From: Tanypteryx hageni
Taxonomy: Eukaryota > Arthropoda > Insecta > Odonata > Petaluridae
Direction: 5' to 3'
Assembly (NCBI GenBank): GCA_028673005.1
Contig: CM054118.1
Location: 59,093,338 to 59,157,337, forward strand
DNA: 64,000 nucleotides
Shown: positions 1 through 11,570 of the stretch, piece after piece
Numbering within the stretch: position 1 is the first letter of the stretch
How the letters are laid out: every line of letters starts with the position of its first letter
Program-made: the position numbers and the translations under genes
The notes under the pieces: generated by a model
What the model was told of the DNA's origin: nothing
The model's database searches: none
Seen by the model: only the letters and a program-made list of their open reading frames with translations

Positions 1-377
1 TGAAACGCAACAGAAAAAAGTTTATTGGCTGTACTCTTAATATTTTTCCATTTCTGACAATATAATATAAAACTATTTCTAGCGATATTTCAATTACGTA
101 GACAAAATAACTCACCAATGCTGATATTATGTCTGCGAACGAGTTGCTTGTTGCTCTATAATTGTCGTTAGGGCCATAAATTATCTGGGATAATGACTCT
201 TTTTAGAAGATAAACCGAACTTTATAATATAACCAGTCTTATCGTTTTCTGAGCCCGAGAATAAATGATCACATTTAAACCATAAAATCGTTTCTTTTTG
301 GAGGTATTTTATGTTAAAAAAGGAAAGCCAATTTTTGTACTTTTAGCACGCATACAAAAAATGGTTTGCCATCCCTG
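1..377 (-). mobile_element. AT-rich edge ending in a hAT-like terminus (partial)
   Basis: At 362-377 the minus strand reads CAGGGATGGCAAACC going toward lower coordinates. This matches the general form of hAT-type terminal inverted repeats (CAG followed by a G-rich, GGCAAACC-like motif). No matching left terminus is visible before the window edge, so the element would be truncated or continue outside. The rest of this stretch is AT-rich DNA without a recognisable gene. The call rests only on the 15-bp terminus. Confidence 0.3.
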
Positions 378-1040
378 TCGTAGAGGATGGATTTACCTCT
401 AACCCTTTCTTTCCATCCTCGAAGTCTTTTTTTCTTTTCCTGCTTTGATGCTTCCTTGCCTCTTCCAAATCCCCTTTTCCTCCCATTTTGTCTTCCTCTC
501 TCTTTATCCTCTTCTCTAATCTCTCCAGAATTCTCCTTTCTTTACTCCTCTGTAATTTCTTCTCGATGTCCTTATTCCCATGCTACATCGGAAGAACAGC
601 TCCATTCCGCGCAACACTCCACATCATTGCCTTCAGCCCTTATCCGTAACTCTTTAACTAGTCTAATATCCGCTTCCTCCGGATTTCCAAGGACTGCCTC
701 AATGGCCTCTCTCTATCTTGACTCGCTCAGTTTCATAGTACGTTTATCTCTTATCTAGCAAGAGAACCTCGGATTTATTTTTTTCTCTCGTTGCCCATTA
801 TATGGGTGAGCGTGGATAGCATTGTTGAGAACAGCAACCTTGACATTGTCACGCGGCCGGTTTAGTCGTTGCTAGTCATAAAACGACAGGGAGAACGTAA
901 CGTACAAAATCTATCGTTGATATATGCTGATATAATGATGCAATCGTGATTTCGGAAAGCTTTCGGGTCATTTTTAACCTTTTTTTAAAAATAGTTTCAG
1001 GAGAAAAAATATGCCATTTACATACGTAGATAATTCGATT
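378..1040. other. No gene recognised; CT-rich patch 385-560
   Basis: The plus strand is pyrimidine-rich at 385-560. An open frame of 123 codons at 387-758 is low-complexity (Leu/Ser/Pro) and is best explained by that composition. On the minus strand a 51-codon stop-to-stop frame at roughly 553-712 has a more protein-like composition, but I do not recognise it. Confidence 0.5.
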
Positions 1041-1051
1041 TTTTTAAAACT

Positions 1052-1126
1052 TCGAATTAACCAGGTTTTACATACTTCCAATTTTTCTCGGTCCTTTGAA
1101 TGTCGAATTAGCCACGTTTTACTGTA
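1052..1126 (-). mobile_element. pogo/Tigger-type terminus, two tandem copies
   Basis: Two similar blocks, TCGAATTAACCAGGTTTTAC (1053-1072) and TCGAATTAGCCACGTTTTAC (1104-1123), lie in the same orientation. On the minus strand the outer one reads TACAGTAAAACGTGGCTAAT. A CAGTnnAACC start next to TA with a nearby TCGAA motif is the usual form of pogo/Tigger ends. No opposite end was found within 1 kb to the left. Confidence 0.5.
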
Positions 1127-1980
1127 TTATTTTCAGAATTGTCTTAGCAATAATATTCGTTGTTTTCTTGGATGAATACTTGCTGTTGAGTACGAGCTTT
1201 CCACTTTATTTAATTTTTATTTGGCCATTTTCACAATTTTTTATTTTTTAAGTCGATTCTTCGGATTTCATCAAAAATTATTATATGGAATACAAATTTG
1301 CCTTTGATATCGTATCGTATAATGTAACCGTTGACGCTTCTGCAGCACAGAGTCTCTGCGCATATTTCTACTGAGTGGATAAAATTTTCACTACGGTAGG
1401 TTTCAACATTGGCAACAAAATGATGTTCCTTCTATTGAACGCGTAGAAATATTGTCCCATTATTTAACATTTACCTAAACTTCTAAAAAAATTATTGTAA
1501 ACTTCAGTGCATTTCCATTTGACGCTAAAGTTATTCCTCTATGAAAAATAGTAAAATAAGTCGGTATAGGCGTAGATTACTTCATAACGGATTTCTTATT
1601 TAAAGTTTTCCTTATTTTAATCTTCCACGAAACCAATCAAACCCGTTCCTTTGATATTAAAGTAATGAAAAAACAAGAGAGAAACCTTTAAGGCAGATCA
1701 CGTTTTTTCAAAGATGTAATGTCATTGACGGGACGCTTTTTACGGCTGCCTGTGTTCAATCAGTTGTCTCTTTGCCTTCACAAATCTACCATTAAAGTAG
1801 CGATAAGGGGCGGGGAGAACCCGCTGTTCCAAGAATCGCGTATTAAATGATTTCCAAATGCGTTTTCCTAGCCGGAGTAGATTTAGCGTTGCTTTTTACT
1901 CTTCTTTTGCTTCCGAGAAAAGGACTCTCTCCAGGAGTCTGCTCCCCATCAACTGGTAGGCAACCGGAGCCATGTGAAAC
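1127..1980. other. No gene or repeat recognised
   Basis: AT-rich DNA with no long open frame of protein-like composition and no repeat shared with the rest of the window. Confidence 0.5.
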
Positions 1981-2560
1981 CCCACCCACCCCCTCCTTCC
2001 TCCCTCCCTTCCTCAGACTACCATCCCCATCCCACTCAGCCTTCTCCCTTACCCCGCCGCCTTCTGCACCTACACGCACTCACTACTCCCTCAACAACTC
2101 TCCATTTTCAACATCAACCTCCACCCTGAATTCGGGCTAACGAAAACAAACAACCCCCCCTAATTTACGCCGTCCCTGTCATCTGACAGAAGGCTAAATG
2201 GTCCATCCCACTCCACCTGCTAACTCTCCTCCCCCTCCCAAATGTCAACTCTCACCACTCCAGTATATCTTTTCTCAATTCTCCTCCTCCTCTCCCTCTC
2301 TCTCTCATTTCTCCCTTCCCTGCTTCCCAACCTCTTTCACCTCCGTTCCTTCGCTCATCTTCGCCCCGTTCCAGCGACAACCACCACCACCACGCCTCCT
2401 CCCGTTCCTCTCTTCTCCCTACTCTCTCTCCCTCTCACATCTAGTTCCCGTCATGCTCTATCTCTCCCTCTCCCCTCCCCCTCGAACGCAATCTCCCTCT
2501 CTTGCTACTGTAGCCGTGTTGCTCCTCCTGCTCGACAACAGCTCCCTCTGGAGAGAACGA
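1980..2560 (+). repeat. Polypyrimidine (CT-rich) tract
   Basis: The plus strand is an imperfect run of C and T with short A/G interruptions. Several overlapping open frames (1847-2140, 2198-2605, 2242-2640) translate to Pro/Ser/Leu low-complexity sequence in all three frames, which is expected from composition. It is not a simple dinucleotide repeat. The flanking 2560-2800 segment is CpG-containing and has a TATA-like TATATTTATAAAG at about 2669. Confidence 0.7.
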
Positions 2561-3046
2561 AACCACACGACTGGCAAACGCTTCTTGCCAAGCGGCACGC
2601 GTTAACCTCTTCCAAAGATAATACACGCCATCTGCGATAGTTGACGGGGGAGGGCGGGATCAACCCGTTATATTTATAAAGACGGGAGCGAAAAAGGGTG
2701 AAATAAAAACCGTTACGGATTCCCCGTGGAGAAAACTTTGGCTCCCGAAGAAACATGGCAAGCGCCGTGAATGCTGATCGTTTGTTTCGATTAATCGCCG
2801 AGAAAATGTTTCTTTTATTCTACGCGCTTTTCCCTTCGGTAATATCGTGATACAAGTACTTTTTTATCGGTTCAGTCGTCGCATAGAATTTGTGTCAAGA
2901 ATAATATTTTTTTTTCTGATATAATCCGTAAAACAAGGTATAATTTAAAGTGCTATTTATTTTTTTGTCGCTTTAACCTTCTTCGCGTCAATTGGTACGA
3001 TTGTTTGTTAAATAGAAGAAAATACGGTAATAAAAACTTTGCAGTA
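2561..3046. other. No gene recognised; isolated TATA-like motif
   Basis: A TATA-like string (2669-2681) sits just downstream of the polypyrimidine tract in a GC-richer patch. There is no open frame or splice-like context after it that I can support, so it is noted only as a landmark. The remainder is AT-rich. Confidence 0.3.
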
Positions 3047-3465
3047 CAGTTGAACCCTCGGTACTGGAATATGAAATTTGCCAAACCACGGATGGTTTAG
3101 TTTTATCATACACACAACCCAAGTCATCATTTTGTCTTCAGCACAAGGATATAAGCAAATAAAACATACGTAAAAATAATATAAAAACGGATATGCCTAT
3201 GTATGTCGTTTTCAATGCAAACAGTTTGGTTTACACGGTCTGGATGGGATCATAAAGAAACAGGCAGTCTTTACGTTTTACGGACGACTTAGTATTTAAA
3301 AGTTCTTTCTTTAGCCGCGGAAACACAGAAAGAGAAAATAGAAACGATATCCACGACATATTTACGGGAGAGGGATGTTTTTTCCGGATAAGTCAAAATT
3401 CCGGGAAAATTCCGATTCAGGAATGCTTTCGGGCTCCAGAATTCCGGAATAGAGAGGTTCAACTG
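3047..3465. mobile_element. Tigger-like MITE (~420 bp)
   Basis: The left end starts TA-CAGTTGAACCCTCGGTA at 3045. The right end, read on the minus strand, starts CAGTTGAACCTCTCTATTCC at 3465. With gaps, the two arms align over about 25 bases (CAGTTGAACC then CTnGGTA/CTATTCC then GGAAT). The left flank is TA, but the right flank is CA, so the target duplication is not intact. A second subterminal CCGGnAAT-like block lies near 3400. There is no coding capacity, which suggests a non-autonomous pogo/Tigger derivative. Confidence 0.55.
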
Positions 3466-6230
3466 CATTTGTTTTTTTTTGTGCGTTCGTATTCTTCTCA
3501 CTAATGGGTTTGATATCTTGTTAAATATAAGAAGACGCAGCGATAATAGCTTTTGTGTATTTCCACACAAGAAAAACGACCGGATCTGGCGAATGATAGT
3601 TATCATCATTCGTCGAAACGGGTCTTTTTTTCTTTACCTCGAAACATTACAATATTTACGGTCACTGTGGGCTTTATTTCATTTAGCGTGTTGTCATACT
3701 TATCATTATCGAGTTCCACAGAGTGACGACCTCATCGGAGGATTTTATTGTCCGCATTATGTTGTTTGTCGGAGTAAAAGTTGAATGCGTATTTATTTGG
3801 TGGTTTCTTCGAGAATATAACGCGGTAGCGTGACGTTATTTACCGAAAATTGATCCAGTCGGAGAATTCCCGTTACGACCCTTATAATGAGATTAGATTC
3901 AAAGGCGTTAATTGTCATTGAAAGATTGGCGTCTGGAGACTAGACATCTATTTGTAACGGAATAGCAGAATGACAGTGATGGGATTTCGATTTAATCAGA
4001 CCGTCTTTTGGGAGCAATTTAGAAAATCTGGTAATATGATTTCATCTTTTCCTTATTTTGACGAAATAGAAACACACTCCAAAGACTGAAATAAGGCGTA
4101 ATTACTTGTATAGATATCTTATTTTAAAACAAAGAAGAAAATCAGTAGAATTCAGTAATGCGGCACTAAAGAAACTTAAGCTTGGAGTGCGTTGGGAATA
4201 ATTTTGAAACGAGTGCGTGTGCGTGGAGTACGGTAATGAAATATAATTGAATTCATGTACGTAGCTTAACTGTTGGCGAATGGGCACCGGTGGTTGTCTT
4301 GTGAACTAAAACAATTGAAGATCTGTCAATCGCCTCTGGGAGACTGACGTCTTGTAGAAGGATATATTATTCTGGACAACGCACGCCAGCCTTCATTAGG
4401 CAGAACAATAACGAAAACTCCAAAAGTTGCAATTATTTCAACAAGACGTGATTCTTCCAGAGGCATGCGCTTCATGCTGCGAAATTAAAAAATATGATAC
4501 CGCAACAGAAAATTATGATATAAATTCATCACTGTCATTTGATATGTTTTATTCGTTATAAGTTTGCTTGGATAAATATCTCTCACCAAAAGGCACGCCA
4601 TTTTCATAACTGACTTCGATAACAATGATCACTAATTTAAACGTAAAAAATTTTGTTTCCCGGCTAAACCTTTTTCGATATTCCGGAAATTCATTGGTAG
4701 AATCAGGAGTATCCTGAAGTAAACGGCATGGATGAGAGGGACTTGAAGCGTGATTTCCAAAGATTATATTCATGGCTGGTGTAGGTTTCTATATTTTGCC
4801 TAATTTAGGTTTAAATTATAATTACCGGCTTCTCCCATAAGTATAGGTAATTACAATTTTATCGAAATTACCCTAATGCAGAAATGCCTGAGGGTGACAT
4901 TGTCATCATGTCAAAGGAATAAGGTTTCCTTTTGTCGTCAAGCCAATTCATGCAGTTTTTGTCTACATTTGAGGCATACACGTAAATGTCGTTCTTTTAG
5001 ATTATCTTACCAACCGAACATTTTCAAGTCTCCCTTACTTCACCACGTCATCCTCCATTGAGGGCATTACCGTCCATGCCGTACACGCGTAGCATGTTAT
5101 CGCAGCGTGATGCCATGTAACCTGCGAAGCAGAACAGTACTTAATTGGCCGGCATATTCGGTCATATCGCCCAAATTGAACAACGAGGTGGTCTCTTTCC
5201 ATCGCCCTCAGGTTAGTTAGCTTCCTGCGTGCGTCAACAGAATCAGAGAGGCACTTTCGGGTTGTTGCGACGGTGAGAGGTTGGCACTTTGACGTTTCGC
5301 CTCCAAAACGAAACTCACATAAACCAAATAAATGCAGTAATGGGTTGGGTAGGTGTATTTAATCATTCAATTTAAGAACTGACGAAAGTGCTCCATCCAT
5401 TGAAATTAAACCCGCTGCATTCGCGTACTCGAATCCTACTTAATCCATGCGTAGTTTGTCGAATGAAATGGCGCACAGTGGTAACTGGTGCACTTTGTTC
5501 ACGATAACGGTACGACTCATTACCGTCAGAATTACTGATTTTATCTGATATGATAATTGAAAATATCCGTGATGGTGGGGTTTTCTCACGGATGTAACAA
5601 TTTTCATTGTCTCTTACAATAAATGAGGTGATATTTTTAAACATAAATTACCAAGTAATAATCTCGTTACTTTCTCGTCGAAAAGACTTCCATAGTCACA
5701 TTAACGGAATACAGTTAAATTCCAATTTTACCGAATCCGTCACAAAAGCAAATTTTTGGGAGATAAAAACGAAAACTGGAAATTTATCACTAGGAGTTTA
5801 TGTGAAAATTACAGAAAATCTCATAGCCATCATTATGCGTAAAACAATTTCGTTACCAATCGTTTTGAAGAGTCTCGGATTTATTAGGTCCAATGACCGA
5901 CGTATGACTTCACGATTTTTGCTTCCTAATTGCTGCATTTTTATGATTTATGGAGCGAATAATTGCGGTGTGGTTCAAATAGCTCCCTCTATCGCACCGT
6001 ACGACTTTTATTAAGGCATTTCGCTTAATAAGGCATCCAGAAAAAACGTAAGCAAATGCCATTATTTACGACCCCACTTGTCAACATACCGCCACTAAGG
6101 CGTTACAGGATTTAATATGCGTCAGAAGTTAATAAGAGCAATGATGTTAAAATGTTTTTCGTGCGCAAAGTCTCATATTTATTCATTTTGCAGATACATT
6201 TTTCCACTCGGATACGTAAGAGAGCCATTA
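3466..6230. other. No gene recognised
   Basis: Mostly single-copy-looking AT-rich DNA. The longest open frame (5607-6014, 135 codons, plus) has no recognisable domain, no preferred codon pattern and no neighbouring exon signals, so it is not called a gene. No terminal repeats or internal duplications were found. Confidence 0.45.
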
Positions 6231-6560
6231 AGGTGTAAGGAGGGGGAGGGAAGTATTTGGTTGACATCCAAATCATTTCCCATTTTCTCGACATCCCCTC
6301 TATCTCATCACAACCGTAAATGCTTAAGCTCTACCTCCCTCTTCAACTATCTCCTCTCACTCCCTCACTTCCCCTTCCCTCCCTATCTCTCCCCATCCCT
6401 TCTATCTCTCCCCACCCTCCATATCTCCCCCCTACCTCCCAATCGCTCTCCACCCAGCCTATCTCTCCCTCCATCACTTCCACCATCCTCCCCAACTTTC
6501 CCAACCCTGCCTATCACTCCCCACCCTCCCAATCTCTCCCCTCTCTCCTTCCCCTCTTCC
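6231..6560 (+). repeat. Polypyrimidine (CT-rich) tract
   Basis: Imperfect CT-rich sequence with a loose recurring CTCCCCACCCTCC / ATCTCTCCC pattern of about 30 bases. Overlapping frames (6117-6596, 6320-6709) give Ser/Leu/Pro repeats in two frames, a sign of composition rather than coding. A GC-richer, CpG-containing segment follows (6560-7020). Confidence 0.7.
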
Positions 6561-7035
6561 ATTCCGACACCAGGGAGCAGAGTAACGGAGCGTTGACAGC
6601 AAACGGACCGACTAGGTCTTCATCCCGAGTGTCGCGACAAATTTTGGTGATTTTTTTCCTCCCGTTGAAGCGAAGGGATTTTAAGCCCCCGCGGGCGGAG
6701 CGAGAGTGACGCGTACGCGGGAAGGGCGGAGAAGGCCATGGAAGGTCGAGAAAGGTGGTGGAAAGTAACCTGTCCGAGAATCGTCGCATGCGACTCCTCG
6801 CTCTCCTTCACACCCAATCAACACCCGTTAATTATATTAGGGAGAGCAAATAGGGCTTTTGGGTCCCTTCCTCTCTTGCTGCCCCTTCTCCGCGTAAAAC
6901 CAGCGCACAACCCAACCCAGGCTTCAGTACTTAAAGGGCTAAACAATATATCGGAGAAACTCTCTGTTCCGCGTAGCTGCCCGCCATTTTCTTATCATGT
7001 GATCCTCCGGAACTTCTTTCGTGCCAAGTAATAAT
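6561..7035. other. GC-richer single-copy DNA, no gene recognised
   Basis: CpG-containing sequence directly after a polypyrimidine tract. The same pairing occurs at 2.6, 8.6, 46.4, 55.4 and 57.5 kb. Open frames on both strands lack recognisable domains. Confidence 0.4.
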
Positions 7036-7037
7036 TA

Positions 7038-7260
7038 CAGTCGAACCTCGATATCTCGAACATCTATAACTCGAATTAACGTTTGATAGAAAAGGATATT
7101 TTTATACGTTAAAGACGATCTATATGAGTAGCTGGAAATCAGGAAAAAAATTCTGCCATTACCTAGAATAGAACCCGGGTCTTCCACTTGACAGGCGGAT
7201 ATTCTTTAATTCTTATTTTGCAAAATCTCGAACTTCTGGACGATATTGTGAGATTTTGGA
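7038..7260 (+). mobile_element. pogo/Tigger-type left end with nested SINE
   Basis: After a TA at 7036-7037 the sequence starts CAGTCGAACCTCGATATCTC, a classical Tigger-type terminus, followed by further TCGAA motifs. A tRNA-like SINE on the opposite strand interrupts the region at about 7126-7205. Beyond it lies an 8-bp perfect inverted repeat, AAAATCTC/GAGATTTT (7222-7258). No right terminus was found, so the element is probably truncated. Confidence 0.5.
7126..7205 (-). mobile_element. tRNA-derived SINE fragment (SINE-1)
   Basis: Read on the minus strand, 7203-7155 is almost identical to the tRNA-like head of the SINE at 40464-40534. Both share AATATCCGCC, then AAGTGGAAGACCCGGG, then the T-loop TTCTATT. 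Here the anticodon loop is CTGTCAA, placing GTC where the other copy has GGC. The T stem and a following oligo-T run are present, but the A-box/D-arm part is missing, so this is a 5'-truncated copy. It is a SINE remnant, not a tRNA gene. Confidence 0.6.
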
Positions 7261-7838
7261 GATTATTTGGCCTATCACATTGATAAAAGTATGAAAATCA
7301 ATTGTAACTGATTGAACCTTTTTATATTTAGCAAAATAAACTCACTAATCTTCCTCGCAAGATTCGTACGATTTAGGAGTTAGTTTTAAAGAAGTTTTTG
7401 AAAAAATTTCTTTAACTGTAAATTTTCAATTTTTCACTGTATTCTCCTTTCTCTCTCATATAATATGATGCAATTTGAAAAATATTTGGCATCTAAGCTC
7501 ATGAAATAAGAAATTGCATTTGAAATTGAGATCTTCAGCGTATAAAATGCAAAATAATTATCACATTTTGCTAAAAAATTATAAAATACTAACGTAACGA
7601 ATCCAAAATAATTATCCGCGAAGTTGATTTTAGCAGTCAAATTTGTAATATTTTACATGTTTTTTCATGGTTTAATATCCTAAATGTTACGTAGACTTCC
7701 AGTGTCAAGTAAAGTAAATGGTAAGTAATAAACAATGAATAATAAATTATAAAGCTGAAACGTTATTTGTCATTAAATAATCCTATTACAATGAATGTTA
7801 ACAAATATAAATATGCGCACTATATTCAGCAATGATCA

Positions 7839-7842
<4 letters not shown>
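7261..7842. other. AT-rich DNA, nothing recognised
   Basis: Very AT-rich. No protein-like open frame and no repeat shared with the rest of the window. Confidence 0.5.

Positions 7843-7903
<61 letters not shown>
7843..7903. repeat. (TA)n microsatellite, ~61 bp
   Basis: Uninterrupted TA dinucleotides. Confidence 0.97.
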
Positions 7904-7906
<3 letters not shown>

Positions 7907-8160
7907 CAACCTAAGCACTGAGATTATCGAACTAACTATTTAAAAGAATGCGGTATATATTATTATTATATTTATATGAGAAAAAGAATTCCAGAAGCAC
8001 GATTTCTCAAAGAATATCTGCTAAAAATTTAATTCGCCAATTGGTCCTGTTTTATGGGTATTATATTTATCTTCCACGTAGTAAAATAAGTGTAATCCGA
8101 AATTGTCCCGTCACACCACCATCATTTAGATTGCTCCGTACTACACATTAGCGAGGTGCA

Positions 8161-8560
8161 TCCTAGGACTACCTCTTTAGCCTACATCTGCTATTTGCTC
8201 TCCCCTATCTCCGCTTCCGTTTCGCCGTCTCCCTTTAATTTCCTCTCCACTTCTCTTTTCCTCCTCTCCCTATTTCCATCCCTTATTTTCTGCCGTCTCT
8301 CTCTTGCTTTCCATTCGGCACTCTCGCCCTCTTTTCCACCTTTCTCTCTCTCTCTCTCTCCATTTTGATCTCACTACTTTCTTTTTCATCATGCAGTCAC
8401 TTCCATCATAGGCGTCCATTTCGAACCTTGCGTTGAGAGCTCTGACGCGCCATATACCCTCATCCTTTACATCCTTTATCACTGTTTTCTCCTCTCCTAA
8501 GCTCTCTCTCTCTCTTTCTCCCATACACCAAACCTCCTATAATACCCCGTAACCATCGCA
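8161..8560 (+). repeat. Polypyrimidine tract
   Basis: CT-rich with pure (CT)n at 8341-8360 and 8504-8520. Frames here are low-complexity. It is followed by CpG-rich single-copy DNA (8560-9000). Confidence 0.65.
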
Positions 8561-9780
8561 TTTTCCCATCCTCCCATGATGACACTCCTTTACCAAAGTC
8601 CTCGATGCTAAAAAGTCCTTCACCTCGGCGTACATGCACGCGCGTCCGTGGCGCACGCACAAGGCCCGTGGTGCAATGTGTATGAGGTTATGAGGATTCG
8701 CGTGTTGTAACGCGCAGGGATACCAGTCCCAGACTCCATTTACCGAACCAGGATTGGGGAGCTTGGAGGGGTATGGGAGAGAAGAGAGAGAGAGAGCGAG
8801 TTTTTCACCGGCAGGTCCCTCCGCGTTATATTTTTTTGTTCTGCTTGAATCAACACGACGCGGGTTCTGCATGCGCCCCGCGTAGCGGCGGAGTCTCGAA
8901 AATAAATAAATAAGTAAATAAAAAGTGGGTCGAGGAATGTCACCGGGCGAGAGCTGGAAAAGAGTCTTTGCATTATGTTCTATTAATATGGGGAACTCCG
9001 GGTTCGAGATTTGTTTTGTTTATTTTTTTTTGCTACGTGATGCGCGTGATTTATTATTAAGGTCGCTTTATTAAAGAAAGTAGATCGCCAGTGTGCTTCT
9101 AATCGCGAAAATAGGGGAACTTTTGCTAAATATAAAAAACAGCCATTATATACATGTATATTATTTTTACAGATTATTCATTATTTTTAGCATGGATATT
9201 TTAAGGTTCAATAATAAATAATACCGTAATAATAAATTGACCGGCCTGGTGATAAGTCGCTTTTATCTTCTATTATAATAATATTGTCTGTTATTACAGA
9301 CTATATTAAAAGGTTAGTCAGCCCACGTTAAAAATTCTTTTTGAATGAATCTTCTGCAATCGTATGCAAATAATAATTTGAAGGATGATAATGCCGTCGT
9401 TGTGATCACTCATCACTCATTCCGTCATATTTAGTCGTGAGCAATCCTTCACAATCGCACTCCGGTGAAAATGCTTTTTTTCCTCTTTTCGTGTTTTTCC
9501 CATGTTCCTACATAAAACGAAGGTTTCTCAAATCCCCTGTGGAATCACCCTACGGAATTTCCGCCGCGGGTTGCTAAGCGTGACGTGCAACGCGAGCCTC
9601 CAAGTAATCCACAGGCGTGCGTTAAAATAAACATCGGTAGTCAAGTGCGGAGACGTTGAAACCTCTGACAACTGCATACGCTAACGCAGGAATTTTCGTT
9701 CCAACGTGTGGATGTAAACAACTCATGTCAAACAAGTCGTTATCCCTCCCGCTTACTTCCTTGTACGCGCGTGTACGTGC
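8561..9780. other. No gene recognised
   Basis: The GC-richer part (8560-8990) and the AT-rich part (9000-9600) hold only short frames without domains. Confidence 0.45.
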
Positions 9781-9820
9781 GTGCATGTGTTCATGTGTGT
9801 GTGTGCGTGCGTGCGTATTA
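9765..9820 (+). repeat. Degenerate (GT/GC)n alternating tract
   Basis: Alternating purine-pyrimidine run (GCGCGTGTACGTGCGTGCATG, then GTGTGTGTGTGCGTGCGTGC), a Z-DNA-prone composition. Open frames over it are Cys/Val/Arg low complexity. Confidence 0.7.
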
Positions 9821-10504
9821 TGTGCCCATTGACTCTCCGATAACACACTCATTACGCAGGCAAATACTAATTTCAGCTCATGAGCTCGGTTCACGTTGCC
9901 AAGACAAACAAAAGCACTTGGCAAACGAATCGATGTCCCTATTTGTTGTTTTTGGCGTCAATTAATATCTCGTGGCAATCGCTGTATGACTAATTGTGTT
10001 AAAAATTAGCCAAATGACGAATTTCATCGAACTATCAGATTTTGTTTTGGTTTTATCGCTATGGTCTTCGCCACCAACAAATTTCTTGACTGTTTTCGAA
10101 ATTTTAACGCTGCGATCATATTGAGGGAGATTTCCATAAAAAAAACTCAAAGCACTTTTTGAAACTTTATATCTAAATTTAGTTAAATTTAATTTAATTT
10201 ATTTATGAATGGCAGAAATTATGTTGCTTATAAATTTCTTTACTAAAACGTTGAAAGCATGACAAACTAAAGTAAATTTTTAAAAATTTCTTTGCAAATC
10301 AATTCAAAGACAACATGGAATAGGCGGCCCCGTCTTCCGCTTAGAGTATTTATTCCATAAATATATGCATATATGTAGCTATCATATTCTTAACGTCCTT
10401 AGTTTCCTAATTCCCATCCATCTCCGTAATTTGAGAGGCGGTGTTAAAGATTATTATAATTTATCAAGCTAACCAAACTAGCTTTGAAATATTTTTTTGT
10501 ATTT
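9821..10504. other. No gene recognised
   Basis: AT-rich DNA. No domain-bearing frame, and no left terminus for the Tigger remnant that starts just to the right. Confidence 0.45.
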
Positions 10505-10894
10505 TAGGAGTAAAAGAACTTGGTTTTCTCAAATGCAATTTCCACACTTAACGGTGCGTTTTTAGATCTTTCCTGGAGGAACCAAGTGTTCAGAGCAGTA
10601 TTTAAGCAGAGTTTTCACTTGGTTTTAATGTTTTGCGTTTTCCAGGACCTTTCTCTGTGGTACGGACGAATTCAAGAGTCATCGCTTTCTTATCCATTAA
10701 ATTTCCTACAGTCGATTTGCCGATGTTAAATTCCTTAGCCAACTTAGATTCGTTTTCTCCATTTTAAAGTCTTCGCATGCCTGTGGTTTTGTCTTGAAGG
10801 GATAACGTCTTATGTTTTCTCTTATTGAACGATATCTTGTAAATTACATTCTTCTCGAGTTTTCAATCTTACGATTGGTTTGTTGTAGCCATCC
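10505..10894 (-). pseudogene. Tigger/pogo transposase remnant (N-terminal DNA-binding part)
   Basis: Read on the minus strand from about 10855, the translation runs through KRKHKTLSLQDK, then NGENESKLAKEFNIGKSTV, then KKAMTLEF and GPGKRKTLKPSEN. After a frameshift it continues ERSKNAPLSVEIAFEKTKFF, ending near 10509. This is the paired helix-turn-helix region of Tigger/pogo (CENP-B-like) transposases: a psq-type HTH ending in GKSTV, followed by a Tc5-type HTH with the ERSKNxPLS signature. In-frame stops (for example just before NGENES, and after SENS) and at least one frameshift show it is dead. The DDE catalytic domain is absent. A possible start (MATTNQS) lies at about 10894 but is followed by stops. 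Its likely 5' terminus is at 11571-11718, on the far side of an RTE remnant. Confidence 0.8.
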
Positions 10895-10895
10895 A

Positions 10896-11570
10896 TTCTT
10901 CTCTTTCACCGTGTAGGTCCTTCTTTATCTAGTTCATAAAGCGCATCCTTGGCCTGCCTCTCTTACTCTTCCCTTCTATGTTTCCTTTTATTATTATTTG
11001 TAGAAGGCCTTCATGTCTTAGTATGTGTTCAACAAGTCGAACTCTCCTTTCCATTGTGCTTTTCATTAAATCTCTTTTTGCCTTTGCTCTTCTCAGGACC
11101 TCTTCGTTTGTCACCTTATCGACCCAACTTATCTTCAGCATTCGCCTGTAGCACCACATTTCGAAGGCCTGCAACCTCCTTTCCTCTTCCGTTGCCACTG
11201 TCCAGGTTTCACGGCCGTACAGGGCCACACTCCACACACATGCTTTCAAAAGTCTTTTCCCTGTTTCCATTGCTATGTTTCTTGATGTTAATAATTTCTT
11301 CCTTTAATTGAAGGCCATTTTCGCCTGTGGTATCCTGTTTCTGATTTCCCTTTTACATCTACCATCTTCTGAAATTTTACTTCCGAAATAATTAAATTCT
11401 GTCACTTCTCCAAGTATTTGTTTGCCTCACTTTATACTTGTATTTTTGTGTTTTCTCCAGTTCTTCTGCATACCAGTATTTTTGTTTTCTTTTTGTTTAT
11501 TTTCATGTTATATTTGTAACCCTACACAATTTAAATTTCCTAAATTCTTCTGAAAAGGATAAAATATTTG
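10896..11570 (-). pseudogene. RTE-like LINE reverse transcriptase, C-terminal part (broken)
   Basis: The minus strand translates, N to C, as YNMKINKKKTKILVCRRTGE, a frameshift, KQILGEVTEFNYFGSKISED, GRCKREIRNRIPQAKMAFN-stop-RKKLLTSRNIAMETGKRL, then LLKACVWSVALYGRETWTVA, RRLQAFEMWCYRRMLKISWV, DKVTNEEVLRRAKAKR and GRPRMRFMN-stop. These are the thumb and C-terminal motifs of the RTE-like LINE reverse transcriptases common in arthropods (KINxKKTK, FxYLGS-like, DGRC, WSVALYG, RRMxxISW, NEEVLRR, RGRPRxRF). The endonuclease, fingers and palm are missing. At least two stops and one frameshift make it non-functional. The longest uninterrupted piece is 10929-11270. The clade within RTE/CR1-like LINEs is uncertain. 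Confidence 0.85.

Noticed and set aside
2669..2681. TATA box of a gene
   Set aside because: No downstream coding or splice evidence; TATA-like strings are expected in AT-rich DNA.
5607..6014. 135-codon open frame in AT-rich DNA
   Set aside because: No recognisable domain, unremarkable composition, no supporting exon signals. Length alone is not decisive in 64 kb read in six frames.
10949..11311. 120-codon plus-strand frame
   Set aside because: Antisense shadow of the RTE reverse transcriptase remnant.
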